A DNA stretch of 33,846 nucleotides, from the NCBI RefSeq assembly GCF_947503125.1, contig NZ_CANNCR010000045.1, positions 1 to 33,846 of the forward strand. The letters are read 5' to 3'. The notes below the pieces were generated by a model. The model was not told where the DNA came from. It worked only from the letters and a program-made list of their open reading frames with translations, and did no database searches. The stretch comes from an uncultured Metabacillus sp. (lineage in GTDB: Bacteria; Bacillota; Bacilli; Bacillales; Bacillaceae). Shown here one piece after another: positions 8,939 to 18,232 of the stretch. The position numbers and the translations under genes were made by a program. The first letter of the stretch is position 1. Each line of letters begins with the position of its first letter.

Positions 8939-8968
8939 TGTATACTTAGTATTTAGTATGAATTTCAA
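8939..8968 (-). promoter_or_regulatory. Putative promoter of the lipoprotein-permease operon
   Basis: On the minus strand, -35 TTGAAA (8968-8963) and -10 TATACA (8944-8939) are 18 nt apart. The spacer contains two copies of ATACTAA-like sequence that could be an activator site. The leader would be about 130 nt. No experimental support. Confidence 0.4.
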
Positions 8969-9032
8969 CTTTATTGACTAGGTAATACTTTCTTGTAAAT
9001 TGGATTTTTGATTTGTTATAGGTTATTTCAAT

Positions 9033-9734
9033 TTAGTTGTCAGACAAAAGGGCCTCGTGAACTTGCAAATGTTGATAAGCTGCTTTCATTGGTGCCATTT
9101 GTCGAAAGCCAATTTTTCCACCCTTTAAAATACTCCCATATTTCTTTCCATCATCTTTCCATTCAAGTACAGTTAATTTGTTAATAGAAAATTGGACGAT
9201 CCCTTCATATTTTACAAGCCTCATATGATACGGAGCTATTGCATCCTCAACAGGTGGAAGCGGATCGGCGCCCATCGCTGCTAAATGGAAGCCGTGGCTT
9301 TTTCGAAGATTGCATGTTCGAAAGGCTCGTTCATCCTCGTGTTTATGTCTAAAGTAAGATAGATGGAGAGCATTGATTGCCCCTGAGTGATATTCAGGAT
9401 ACTTTCCATTTCTTTGAGGAAGATTTGCGCTAAACAAATCTTCCCCATTACGTCCTGTTGCAGCAAAAAACATCATACAAAGACCTGGCTCCCTAATCGG
9501 ATAAAAATCCCATTCGATCATAATTTTATCTGGAAAATCAACTGGGCACCAAAATACCCAATGAGCGTTGTCACCATAGATAGCCGGGTCTAATTGATTT
9601 TCTAACTGAAGGCGGTCTTCCTTAAAACGGACCTTTGCTTCTCCTTCAAGAACCCAATCTGCAATATCGTTAGTTGATGACAATGAATTACTGTATAGTC
9701 TTTTGCCTTTATCAAAAAAATAACGTTGTATCAT
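9033..9734 (-). CDS. DUF1961 family protein (YesU-like)
   Basis: A 233-aa protein of the DUF1961 type, the family of Bacillus subtilis YesU, which is encoded in the rhamnogalacturonan utilisation region. The sequence is rich in beta strands and aromatic residues (WVFWCPVDFPDKIMIEWDF, HWVF, GFHLAAMGADPLPP, KIGFRQMAPMKAAYQHLQV), consistent with a concanavalin-like jelly-roll fold; no signal peptide is visible. I chose the ATG at 9734, 8 nt after AGGAGG, rather than the longer frame to 9812. It lies 85 bp behind the YetA/PL26-like gene and is probably in the same operon. The biochemical role of the family is not established to my knowledge; a carbohydrate-active function is inferred from context. 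Confidence 0.82.
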   Translation of the reverse strand: MIQRYFFDKGKRLYSNSLSSTNDIADWVLEGEAKVRFKEDRLQLENQLDPAIYGDNAHWVFWCPVDFPDKIMIEWDFYPIREPGLCMMFFAATGRNGEDLFSANLPQRNGKYPEYHSGAINALHLSYFRHKHEDERAFRTCNLRKSHGFHLAAMGADPLPPVEDAIAPYHMRLVKYEGIVQFSINKLTVLEWKDDGKKYGSILKGGKIGFRQMAPMKAAYQHLQVHEALLSDN

Positions 9735-9819
9735 AAAGCATACCTCCTCATGCACAATAGTTCCTACCTTACAAAAACGGATAGGCTCGTGTCTATTCCC
9801 CTGTTTTTTCAAACGCCGT

Positions 9820-12411
9820 TTAAGTAAGTAGTTTCAACTCATTATTCTTATATAGATTTTCATCAGAGATTAAATAATCTCCGATCAACTCTAAAGCGAT
9901 CATTGTATTTAAACACCATTGTGATGTTGTATTTGTGGTTATCGTAGGAACTTCAGTAATTTTTCTCCATGCTTGAACTTCATTTTCTTCCATAGGCAGC
10001 TTCACCTGACTTATCTCTTCATTTAATAATAGATTCCAGGCTTTTGCTGCTATAGTAGGACTCTGTTTCTTTGCTGCTGCATAGGCAACTATACCTGCCG
10101 CTAACATTCGATTATTAAATAATTTGTTATGCAATTTTCCATTACTTCTTTTCAGCTTTTCTTCTTGACTTAGTTCATAGAATTCACCGAATTCCGCCAG
10201 CATGTCTTCCCATTCTTCGTCTTCTAATAATTGGGCAAGCTCCATCCAGGCCTGCGGACCGCCAAAAGCGATAATCATATGATAGCCTCCCTCATTACCA
10301 TCCCCCATATGATAAAGCTCATTTGTCTCTGGGTTATATCCAAAGGTTGGACCTGAAAGCAATCGTAGTGGCAATTGTTTGAACGTTTCTATTCCTTTTA
10401 CTATTTTATTCCGATAGTCGATATTCCCTGTTCTCTCCCATTCTGATAGCCAATTTGAACAAAACGCTGACCAATCCGGACCTACACGAACATGTGTCTT
10501 ATAGTGATCATCTGGGTAAAATTCTCTCATCGGGTCTAAATTTGAAAGCGCAAGTTCTGCGTCTTTCACTTCGATTAATAAGTCCCTAGTACGTTCATCT
10601 GTTGTGAGAAAATAATAAAATTTATGAAGACCTGCCATGCTAATTCTTGCTTCTTTACAGCCACATCCCCAATGGACGACATTATGTCTTGACCCAAGAC
10701 CTGCGTATTCACCAAAGTGGTAGACATCTACTTCACTTGTATGACGGGTCATCGCCTCAGCCATCTTGAAGATATCTTCCCTGCCGGAACGTAAAAAGGC
10801 ATACCATAGCCAAATATTCGGCACCAGTTCTGTATTTTGCCAAGCAAAGCCCCCCAAATCGTATCTCCATTGATGACGAATCGGATCGTAGGTATGCATG
10901 ACATCTCCATAATTCCAGAAGCCATACCATCTGCGTTGTTCAATTTCACGTTTGTAAAAATCAATCGCCTTATCTAGCTCTGATTCTAATTGCGCTTTTA
11001 TTGGATGGCTTGTATCTGGTAAACTCCAAATACCTAATGCTTTTGTTTCATAATAATAGGCTGGATCACAGACTAATAGAATCGGTGATTGCCATTCTTC
11101 TGTTTTCTCGACTAACTCTTCATGTGATGGTGCATTGATATAGCACTGTAAAAAAATCTCACTAGTGTTTGCAATTCCATATGGCGTTGCTCGCATTTCG
11201 TCAAATCCTTCATAAGCACTCACCACATGAGTATCATTGCTGTAATGTCTTAAATCCATTGCCTCACAGTCAGGAGACCAAAACCAGACCTTTAGTTTTG
11301 TCGTTGTTTTATTTAATCCAGTTACTTCTAAAGTTGAAGGGAACTTCTGCCAAAAGTTTTTAACGCCGATTCCGATCCCGCCATTTTCACCACCAGCATA
11401 AATCAATCCCTTGGATCTTGTGCCATGAGTTGATTCAACCCATGAGTAGCCGCTTTTTGTTCGTTTCGCTATTCGATAATGATCTGCAGAATCCTGGGTT
11501 AGTTTAAAATCGTTCCAAATTGCATTTTGCTTGACGTGGTCAAGTAAGTCCTCATATTTTTGTTCTGAAAGATTGATCATTTCTCCATTAATTTGTTTTT
11601 CATACAGTCCATCGGCATTTCGATGTCGTCTTGTTAACAATAACTGAGCCGGTTCTGAGTAAATGCCTGCATCACCAGCAAAGCGAATATGGCGATTCCA
11701 TGGCTCTCCTTTTAAAGGAATTGAAAATTCCATTCCCAGCCCTTTAATAAAATCAGTTTGAGGATCTCCATCATAGAAAAATGTATGAACCATTTTTATC
11801 GAAGGAGATTCGGCATAAAAATAGATACGTAAATGGAAAGGCAGCCATGATCGTTTATGTTGATTAGAAATAGTTGTATGCTCACCTTCAATTTTAATAA
11901 CACATCTTAATGGGCCGTGCTGTTCAATTTCTGCATGTTTGATCTTGCTTTCTAATGGGATCTCCTGAATCGTCTTTACCTCAGAAGTCTCATCTCTCAC
12001 TTCTTGTATTGAAATTAATCTTCCTTTTTCCCCAAGTATTTTTGAACCGCTTACAATTTTCTCGATAAAATGGATTCCTTGTTTGTTTAGGAACCATTGC
12101 ATTTCTCCGGTATCCACTTTTATCTGATTTTCTGATTCTATTACTTGCAAGGGGATTTCTGGATTTTGAGTTTCACCAACTGTTATTTCATATGAACCAT
12201 CATTTGGTTGAAAAACTGCACTATGGCCGGTCCATTTCACACTTCCATCCGGCCAATAAGCCATCGGCCAGCTTTGAACAGGAGTCTTCTTACCATCTTC
12301 ATCGATTAGAGTTACCGTGTCTTCTCTTTTTAGAATTCCTCTCCCCCACGGGACTCCCCATGAAACACCAGAGGGACTTTTCGGACTATGGTTTAACCAT
12401 TTCAATTTCAA
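9820..12411 (-). CDS. YetA/PcRGLX-like protein, putative rhamnogalacturonan exolyase (PL26-like)
   Basis: A large 863-aa protein without a signal peptide, close to the length of Bacillus subtilis YetA. The N-terminal RIFT-barrel opening (SPSGVSWGVPWGRG, then WPDGSVKWTGHS at about residues 50-60) and the central YGFWNYGDVMHTYD ... WRYDLGGFAWQNTEL region (about 495-530) are characteristic of the YetA/PcRGLX group. Family PL26 enzymes release unsaturated disaccharides from rhamnogalacturonan I. The apparent cytoplasmic location suggests action on imported oligosaccharides. The start is TTG at 12411 with a modest AAAGG upstream; no ATG fits. The gene lies upstream of the DUF1961 gene and the importer. 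I am fairly sure of the family, less of the substrate. Confidence 0.85.
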   Translation of the reverse strand: MKLKWLNHSPKSPSGVSWGVPWGRGILKREDTVTLIDEDGKKTPVQSWPMAYWPDGSVKWTGHSAVFQPNDGSYEITVGETQNPEIPLQVIESENQIKVDTGEMQWFLNKQGIHFIEKIVSGSKILGEKGRLISIQEVRDETSEVKTIQEIPLESKIKHAEIEQHGPLRCVIKIEGEHTTISNQHKRSWLPFHLRIYFYAESPSIKMVHTFFYDGDPQTDFIKGLGMEFSIPLKGEPWNRHIRFAGDAGIYSEPAQLLLTRRHRNADGLYEKQINGEMINLSEQKYEDLLDHVKQNAIWNDFKLTQDSADHYRIAKRTKSGYSWVESTHGTRSKGLIYAGGENGGIGIGVKNFWQKFPSTLEVTGLNKTTTKLKVWFWSPDCEAMDLRHYSNDTHVVSAYEGFDEMRATPYGIANTSEIFLQCYINAPSHEELVEKTEEWQSPILLVCDPAYYYETKALGIWSLPDTSHPIKAQLESELDKAIDFYKREIEQRRWYGFWNYGDVMHTYDPIRHQWRYDLGGFAWQNTELVPNIWLWYAFLRSGREDIFKMAEAMTRHTSEVDVYHFGEYAGLGSRHNVVHWGCGCKEARISMAGLHKFYYFLTTDERTRDLLIEVKDAELALSNLDPMREFYPDDHYKTHVRVGPDWSAFCSNWLSEWERTGNIDYRNKIVKGIETFKQLPLRLLSGPTFGYNPETNELYHMGDGNEGGYHMIIAFGGPQAWMELAQLLEDEEWEDMLAEFGEFYELSQEEKLKRSNGKLHNKLFNNRMLAAGIVAYAAAKKQSPTIAAKAWNLLLNEEISQVKLPMEENEVQAWRKITEVPTITTNTTSQWCLNTMIALELIGDYLISDENLYKNNELKLLT

Positions 12412-12619
12412 AACCTACACAACCTTTCCTCTTATTTTGAAAATGTAAGAATACCTTCAACTCTATTATTCTGCAGATTATTTTTCCCTTCAATCAGACT
12501 ATTTTGATATATAGCACTCAACGTTAGAACTCTAGGTAATGATACTTTTTTGCCATTTAATCTTTTTTTGCAATTGCCTGCTTTATTGCTGTTTTGTTGA
12601 TAATGAAGCTATTGACGTT

Positions 12620-12633
12620 GTTATACGCTTACA
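12620..12633 (-). promoter_or_regulatory. Imperfect cre-like site before the YetA-like gene
   Basis: TGTAAGCGTATAAC on the minus strand matches the cre core TGTAAGCG but departs from consensus at two downstream positions. It is about 210 bp ahead of the YetA-like start and could allow weak CcpA control. Confidence 0.35.
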
Positions 12634-12645
12634 ATTATTGATTTT

Positions 12646-13071
12646 CTATATAATAAGAGAATCTTTTTTCTCTTTAACTTTTTCTTTGATTTCAGCTATC
12701 CCTTTTTGAATTTCCTTCATCTTTTTATCATCAAGTTTATAAAAATTCATGGCAATAATTGATACAATCAACCCAAATGCTGGTAAACCAAACGCTAACA
12801 CTAATGTTGCTGCAAATAATGATGGTGTTAATGCTTCCCCAACCTGCGGAAATGCTGAATGATAACCAATAATCCCATCGAATATACGCGCTGCCATTAA
12901 GAGCGTACTTGTTAGCATAACGGCAAGCCCAACTAGTCCTGTCGCATAATAAGAGACAAATCCTAAAATAAATAGGTGAAGATTTGATGACGTGTTATTT
13001 AAGGTAAAAAAAGCAATTTGCCATATCCTTGCATTGTTATAATCATTTCCATTCATTGTTGTACTTGACAT
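12646..13071 (-). pseudogene. GPH-family sugar:cation symporter with a large internal deletion
   Basis: A 141-aa product that joins the two ends of a glycoside-pentoside-hexuronide symporter (MFS_2, MelB type). Residues about 1-66 are the usual start (RIWQIAFFTLNNTSSNLHLFI, two membrane segments, then AARIFDG), and residues about 68-141 are the usual C-terminus (last membrane segments, then NFYKLDDKKMKEIQ and a charged tail). Roughly 320 residues of the normal 450-480 are missing, so transport is not expected. The frame is kept across the join (about 12870-12885), and the start is intact: ATG at 13071 with AAGGGG 8 nt upstream. It stands between the AraC regulator and the YetA-like gene, where an intact copy would have imported a sugar for this locus. 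Confidence 0.82.
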
Positions 13072-13277
13072 GATTTTGTCCCCTTTTTAAAGAATTAAAT
13101 TCAACCACATGTCTTTTATAAGTTTAAGGTATTCATTTGTTTAAACATTCTAGAGGCGAATTACTGTTTAGACCTCTATATGAGTCTTCTATAAACCAGT
13201 AAGTACTCCCCATAGATTTTGAAGTTGATAGGTGAAGAATTGTATTTCTCCATGAACCGAAAGTAATTCAAAATAAA

Positions 13278-13292
13278 GAATCCGCTTTCAAA
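13278..13292 (-). promoter_or_regulatory. cre site (CcpA) upstream of the GPH symporter remnant
   Basis: TTGAAAGCGGATTCT on the minus strand fits the broad consensus WTGNAANCGNWNNCW at every fixed position. It lies about 210 bp before the symporter start and just past the AraC gene's stop, a reasonable place for carbon catabolite control. Function is not tested. Confidence 0.5.
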
Positions 13293-13317
13293 ATTCCATA
13301 ATAATCAAGTTTTATAT

Positions 13318-14169
13318 TCATCGATTTTGCAGACGCATTTTACGATACTCTCTTGCTGTTACGCCCATTTTCTCATTGAAATAACGGCTAAAGTGGGAGG
13401 CGCTTTCAAAACCGCAATCATAAGCAATCTCATGAATGGCTTTATCCGGCTCCATTTCAAGTAAATATTTTACTTGGGTTAGCCGACATCCCATGACATA
13501 CTCCATAACAGTAAAGCCTGTCATTTCTTTAAATACATGTGACACATAGGATTTACTTAAATTAAGTGCTTCAGCAATCATAACCAGTGTCAATTTATTC
13601 ATATAATTCTCTTGAATATAATTTGCTATATTCTCAGCATGTTCGATTTTGTCGCCTTTTTGATTCGGAATTTTGATCGATACCAACTGTCCTAGTCGAT
13701 ATACACTAATTAACACTTGTATAAATAAAGCTTTCATTTCTGTTTCTGCAAGGTGGTCATGCAATTCAGATTTATTCTTCAACTCAGCCAGTTGAGAAAT
13801 CAATGCTTCTAATCGCTTCGATTCCTTACTTTCATTTGTTCGTATTAAACAATGATGGAGCTTTTGAAAAACTTCAATTAAATACATACTTCCTAGCTCT
13901 TCCAGTAACCCTTTAATCCACTCCGGTGAAAAGTGAAGCAAACTTCGAACATAATCCATATTAGGATCAAAATTTGGTCTGTGCATTGTCAGACCATCCA
14001 TAAGCAAAATATCACCCGGTTCTAAGTCATAAATTTTGTTATGAATTAAATACCGGCACGAACCCTTATGGAAAAAATAAATTTCATATTCCGGATGGGA
14101 ATGGAAGTCAAAAGAGTAGTCATCCTTCCCTTGTATTCTATATTTCACACGCAATATTTCTTCTTTCAA
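13318..14169 (-). CDS. AraC-family transcriptional regulator with cupin sensor domain
   Basis: A 283-aa regulator. The N-terminal half is a cupin sugar-sensing domain (FHSHPEYEIYFFHKGS at about residues 22-37, YDLEPGDILLMDG, then MHRPNF), and the C-terminal ~100 residues are two helix-turn-helix motifs (LTLVMIAEALNLSKSYVSHVFKEMTG, then IHEIAYDCGFESASHFSRYFNEKMG followed by TAREYRKMR). It most likely activates the adjacent carbohydrate genes in response to their sugar. The start is TTG at 14169, 9 nt after GGGGG. It is first in the minus-strand order of this locus and separated from the symporter remnant by 246 bp. Confidence 0.92.
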   Translation of the reverse strand: MKEEILRVKYRIQGKDDYSFDFHSHPEYEIYFFHKGSCRYLIHNKIYDLEPGDILLMDGLTMHRPNFDPNMDYVRSLLHFSPEWIKGLLEELGSMYLIEVFQKLHHCLIRTNESKESKRLEALISQLAELKNKSELHDHLAETEMKALFIQVLISVYRLGQLVSIKIPNQKGDKIEHAENIANYIQENYMNKLTLVMIAEALNLSKSYVSHVFKEMTGFTVMEYVMGCRLTQVKYLLEMEPDKAIHEIAYDCGFESASHFSRYFNEKMGVTAREYRKMRLQNR

Positions 14170-14486
14170 TTTGCCATTCCCCCACGTGAAATTACTATCA
14201 GTTTATACTAAAAATGTCATCATTTCGTTACCTGAAACTGTCTTGATTATAACTGAAATTGACTGAGAGTGTTTTCATTAAAAAGAAAGTCGAGAGATAA
14301 TTGGATGCCTTATATAAAGTTTTTACATAACCGCTCCCATGGATCGTTTGAGTTATTTTCCTTTTCGTTTGTCTCATAAAAATAAAAAACGTCTTAAACC
14401 CAATATTAACAAGGGTTTAAAACGTTCATTTATATTTTTTGTTAGATTGTGATCTTGTTAGCAACAAAAATTGAAGTAAAATATAT
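14170..14486. other. Intergenic region: AraC upstream region and iolH terminator
   Basis: No gene was seen. It holds a cre-like sequence on the minus strand (TGAAAACACTCTCA at 14277-14264, one departure from consensus) about 100 bp before the AraC start, and the iolH terminator at 14381-14427. Confidence 0.45.
14381..14427 (-). terminator. Intrinsic terminator after iolH
   Basis: On the minus strand AACGTTTTAAACCC pairs with GGGTTTAAGACGTT around an 11-nt loop, followed by a long U-rich tract (TTTTTTATTTTTAT with the stem end). It lies 60 bp beyond the iolH stop and would also work weakly in the other direction. Confidence 0.85.
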
Positions 14487-15332
14487 TTATACTGGCTGCA
14501 AGTCAAAATACTTTGACACTACTTTGAGTGTTGTTTCTTTTGCTGTCTTAATCGTTTCTTCAGCATCCATTTGATAATATTCAGGTCGGAATAATTCAAC
14601 AGATACAACGTCAGAGTATCCAATTTCCTTCAATGTTGATAATAAAGTATTTAAATCAATCGCTCCAAGTCCTGGCCATACACGGTCTTCATCTGTAAGG
14701 AAACCGATTGGAAAATCCTCTGTGTCATCGATATGCAAAATAAAGATTTTAGAGCCATCTGCTTTTTTAAGATCCTCTAATTTTGACCCCATCGCATGGA
14801 AGTGAAAACAATCAAAAACTAAGCCGACATTCTCACGATTTACGGTTTCCACAATATCGTAAGCTTGGCCAAAGGTATTGACTGTACATTGCGGATGTCC
14901 CACAAATTCGACGGCAATTTTTACGCCATAAGGTTCTGCGATATCTGAAAGTTCTTTCAATACCTCTACACAACTATTTTTAATATCCTGTTTCAAAATT
15001 TTCTGCTCTGTCACAAGCGGTACTGCTACCACATATTTTACGCCTAGTTTTTTCGCTGCTTTCATCATCTCTTTGAATTCATTGATGATTTCCGTGTAAC
15101 CAGCTTCATCGCGGTTATTGAAAAACACTAAAGCATTAAATGCTAATGGCTTAATATGATGTGTATTAAAAAATTCAACGAGCTCGTCCAGAGACTTTTC
15201 CTTTAAATACTCAGGCAATTTGTCCATCGTTCGAATTTCGATATAGTCATAGCCGTGTTTCTCACAATATTCTAAGTCCTTTGCTAGATTGGAATTTTCC
15301 AACGTTGTAGCCTGATTAAAACAAAGTTTCAT
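14487..15332 (-). CDS. iolH: IolH-like TIM-barrel protein of inositol catabolism
   Basis: A 281-aa sugar phosphate isomerase/epimerase-type protein. I recognise it as IolH: the start MKLCFNQATTLENSNLAKDLEYCEKHGYDYIEIRTMDKLP and later segments such as FVGHPQCTVNTF, HIDDTEDFPIGFLTDEDRVWPG and VVSVELFRPEYY correspond closely to Bacillus IolH (quoted in pieces). The exact reaction of IolH is not firmly settled; it belongs with the myo-inositol pathway. The ATG at 15332 has GGGGG 10 nt upstream; the frame runs a little further but without a better start. It follows iolG by 75 bp and ends the unit with a strong terminator. The other iol catabolic genes (iolBCDE) are not in this window. Confidence 0.9.
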   Translation of the reverse strand: MKLCFNQATTLENSNLAKDLEYCEKHGYDYIEIRTMDKLPEYLKEKSLDELVEFFNTHHIKPLAFNALVFFNNRDEAGYTEIINEFKEMMKAAKKLGVKYVVAVPLVTEQKILKQDIKNSCVEVLKELSDIAEPYGVKIAVEFVGHPQCTVNTFGQAYDIVETVNRENVGLVFDCFHFHAMGSKLEDLKKADGSKIFILHIDDTEDFPIGFLTDEDRVWPGLGAIDLNTLLSTLKEIGYSDVVSVELFRPEYYQMDAEETIKTAKETTLKVVSKYFDLQPV

Positions 15333-15407
15333 AATGTGATTTCCCCCATTCATTTTTTATTATGCCTATTAAAGGCTGCTATTCAAGTGAGGATGTCTCA
15401 ACCAAAT

Positions 15408-16475
<1,068 letters not shown>

Positions 16476-16586
16476 TTATCGAATGTTTGTTTATTGAAAG
16501 GACAAGTCTTATTGTTTAACGTTTACCATGATACTCCATCTAAATCATTTTTCAGCATCACTGCTATCATAATCAGCTAAATGGAT

Positions 16587-16600
16587 AGATAACGCTTACA
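16587..16600 (-). promoter_or_regulatory. cre site (CcpA) upstream of iolG
   Basis: TGTAAGCGTTATCT on the minus strand matches the cre consensus TGWAAGCGYTWNCW at every position, about 140 bp before the iolG start. Carbon catabolite repression by CcpA is the expected role. Confidence 0.8.
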
Positions 16601-16673
16601 AATTCAATAAAGCTATAAAAATTTGTATCTCCACAGAATATCCTTTCTTTAATGGACTAAAATCCTTCGGGTT

Positions 16674-16691
16674 AGGGTTATCGATTACCCT
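16674..16691. promoter_or_regulatory. LacI-type operator upstream of iolG
   Basis: AGGGTTATCGATTACCCT is an 18-bp palindrome with one mismatched pair and a central CG, the form of a LacI-family operator. It is nearly identical to the perfect palindrome before iolT at 20013-20030, and the LacI gene lies between the two controlled genes. Confidence 0.75.
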
Positions 16692-16844
16692 TCAAATTTG
16701 ATTTCATTTTATCCTAAACTTCACGAGATTTCAATATTTTTTTAATGAAATTTGTATTCTGATTCTTATAATGATTGAATATAAGAATCAATCAGAGTTA
16801 TCGATTTCTCACTTTTCATTGTTAAACCCTACTCTTCCCTTACA

Positions 16845-16886
16845 TAAAAAAGACGAGAAATCAAAGTAAAACTAAGATTTCTCGCC
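16845..16886 (-). terminator. Intrinsic terminator after the LacI-family gene
   Basis: On the minus strand GGCGAGAAATC pairs with GATTTCTCGTC (one G-U pair) around a 13-nt loop and is followed by TTTTTT. It lies about 65 bp beyond the stop of the regulator gene. Confidence 0.87.
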
Positions 16887-16952
16887 TTTTATCGTTTTGA
16901 CAAACATGTTTTCATGGGAATCCCTGTATTGATATATTTCATCTACCTTTTA

Positions 16953-17963
16953 TTATTTTTCATTTCGTTTTGCGGTTGACTGACGAATAATAAGTTCTGG
17001 TAAAAGAGAAATGCGTTGCTTCATTTTATTCTTTTTATTAATTTGCTGAGCCAACAGTTCCATCGCCTGTTTACCCATTTCGTTTATCGGTATATTTACG
17101 GATGATAGCTGAGGTTCTACGATCTTACACATAATCGTATTATCAAATCCAATAATAGATAGTTCATCCGGTATCCTGATCCCAAGGCCCTTCGCTGCTA
17201 GCATCGATCCAATTGCCAATATATCATTACAACCAAATATCGCTGTAGGTTTTTGAGCATTGTTAAGCAATTCTTTAGCATGCACCTCTGCACCTTCAAT
17301 GGTTGGTTCATTAATTGTAATAATTAAGTTTTCATCAACCTCTATCCCGGCATTTTCGAGAGCTTTTTTATATCCCTTGATCCGTTCTTCCCCGCTTATG
17401 GTTGCATCCTCGGCAATAATTCCAATTCTTCGGTGACCTAATGACAAAAGATGATCAGTCGCCATGTAACCTCCTAAAAAATCATCGCCGCTTATACTGC
17501 CTACAGGAAGTTCTGGCCGTTGAAAATTAACGAAGACAATCGGCAATTCTTCCTCAATTAACTGTTTTAACACCGGTTCATTTTTAAATATCGAAGCGAT
17601 AATAATCCCGTCCACATGTTTCTGCTTTAATAAGGTAATATGCCTAGCTTCCTTTTCCGGGTCGCTCCCAGTACTGCACATGACAACACTAAATCCCAAC
17701 TCTTGCCCATATTCCTCTATATATTTTAAATATTGGGCATATATTGGATTTGCAGCATCAGGAATTAATAGCGCAATGGTGTAAGTGGATTTTCCTTTCA
17801 TCGCAGAAGCCAGCATATTGGGCTGATAATGAAACTCCTCGATGATTTGCATGATTTTATTTTTTGTTTTCTCGCTTATCCGACCCTTATTATTAATAAC
17901 CTTGGAAACCGTAGTAGCAGAGACTCCCGCTTCCCTCGCAATATCGTAAATGGTTGGTTTCAT
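16953..17963 (-). CDS. LacI-family transcriptional regulator of the inositol module
   Basis: A 336-aa repressor. The N-terminal helix-turn-helix and hinge helix are clear (TIYDIAREAGVSATTVSKVINNKG, residues 4-27), followed by a periplasmic-binding-protein-like effector domain (IALLIPDAANPIYAQY, DGIIIASIF, AIFGCNDILAIGSMLAAKG, LSIIGFDNT). It lies between iolT and iolG, and both have matching ATCGAT-centred palindromes in their upstream regions, so it very likely represses both until an inositol-derived ligand binds. This differs from Bacillus subtilis, where a DeoR-type IolR controls the iol genes. The start is the ATG at 17963 with GGGGAG very close upstream; TTG at 17981 is an alternative. 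Confidence 0.9.
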   Translation of the reverse strand: MKPTIYDIAREAGVSATTVSKVINNKGRISEKTKNKIMQIIEEFHYQPNMLASAMKGKSTYTIALLIPDAANPIYAQYLKYIEEYGQELGFSVVMCSTGSDPEKEARHITLLKQKHVDGIIIASIFKNEPVLKQLIEEELPIVFVNFQRPELPVGSISGDDFLGGYMATDHLLSLGHRRIGIIAEDATISGEERIKGYKKALENAGIEVDENLIITINEPTIEGAEVHAKELLNNAQKPTAIFGCNDILAIGSMLAAKGLGIRIPDELSIIGFDNTIMCKIVEPQLSSVNIPINEMGKQAMELLAQQINKKNKMKQRISLLPELIIRQSTAKRNEK

Positions 17964-18128
17964 TTCTCCCCACTCTTTCAACCGATGTATATCCTTTTCA
18001 CGAAGTGGTATACTCCCGGCTATCGTACTGATTTATTATTTGATCATTATATCACACCCCTTTGAGTTCAGCATATCTTTCTCTTCCTACCAAATTGCAG
18101 AAATGGTAAGGAGGGAATTAATCATAAT

Positions 18129-18173
18129 GAAAAAAAGACTGCAAAGAATTCATAAGAACTCCTTTGCAGTCTT
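18129..18173 (-). terminator. Intrinsic terminator after iolT
   Basis: A 12-bp perfect stem AAGACTGCAAAG/CTTTGCAGTCTT with a 15-nt loop, followed on the minus strand by a run of U. It lies about 60 bp beyond the end of the iolT frame and isolates it from the LacI gene. Confidence 0.9.
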
Positions 18174-18232
18174 TTGATCAATTTCTATACCAATTTATAT
18201 AATCCATTCCAAACAACATTATTGCTCCGTTT

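Noticed and set aside
12646-13071. YesL (DUF624) membrane protein, expected in a rhamnogalacturonan locus
   Set aside because: Both halves match the ends of a GPH symporter, including the RIFDG and FYKLDDKKM motifs, not YesL.
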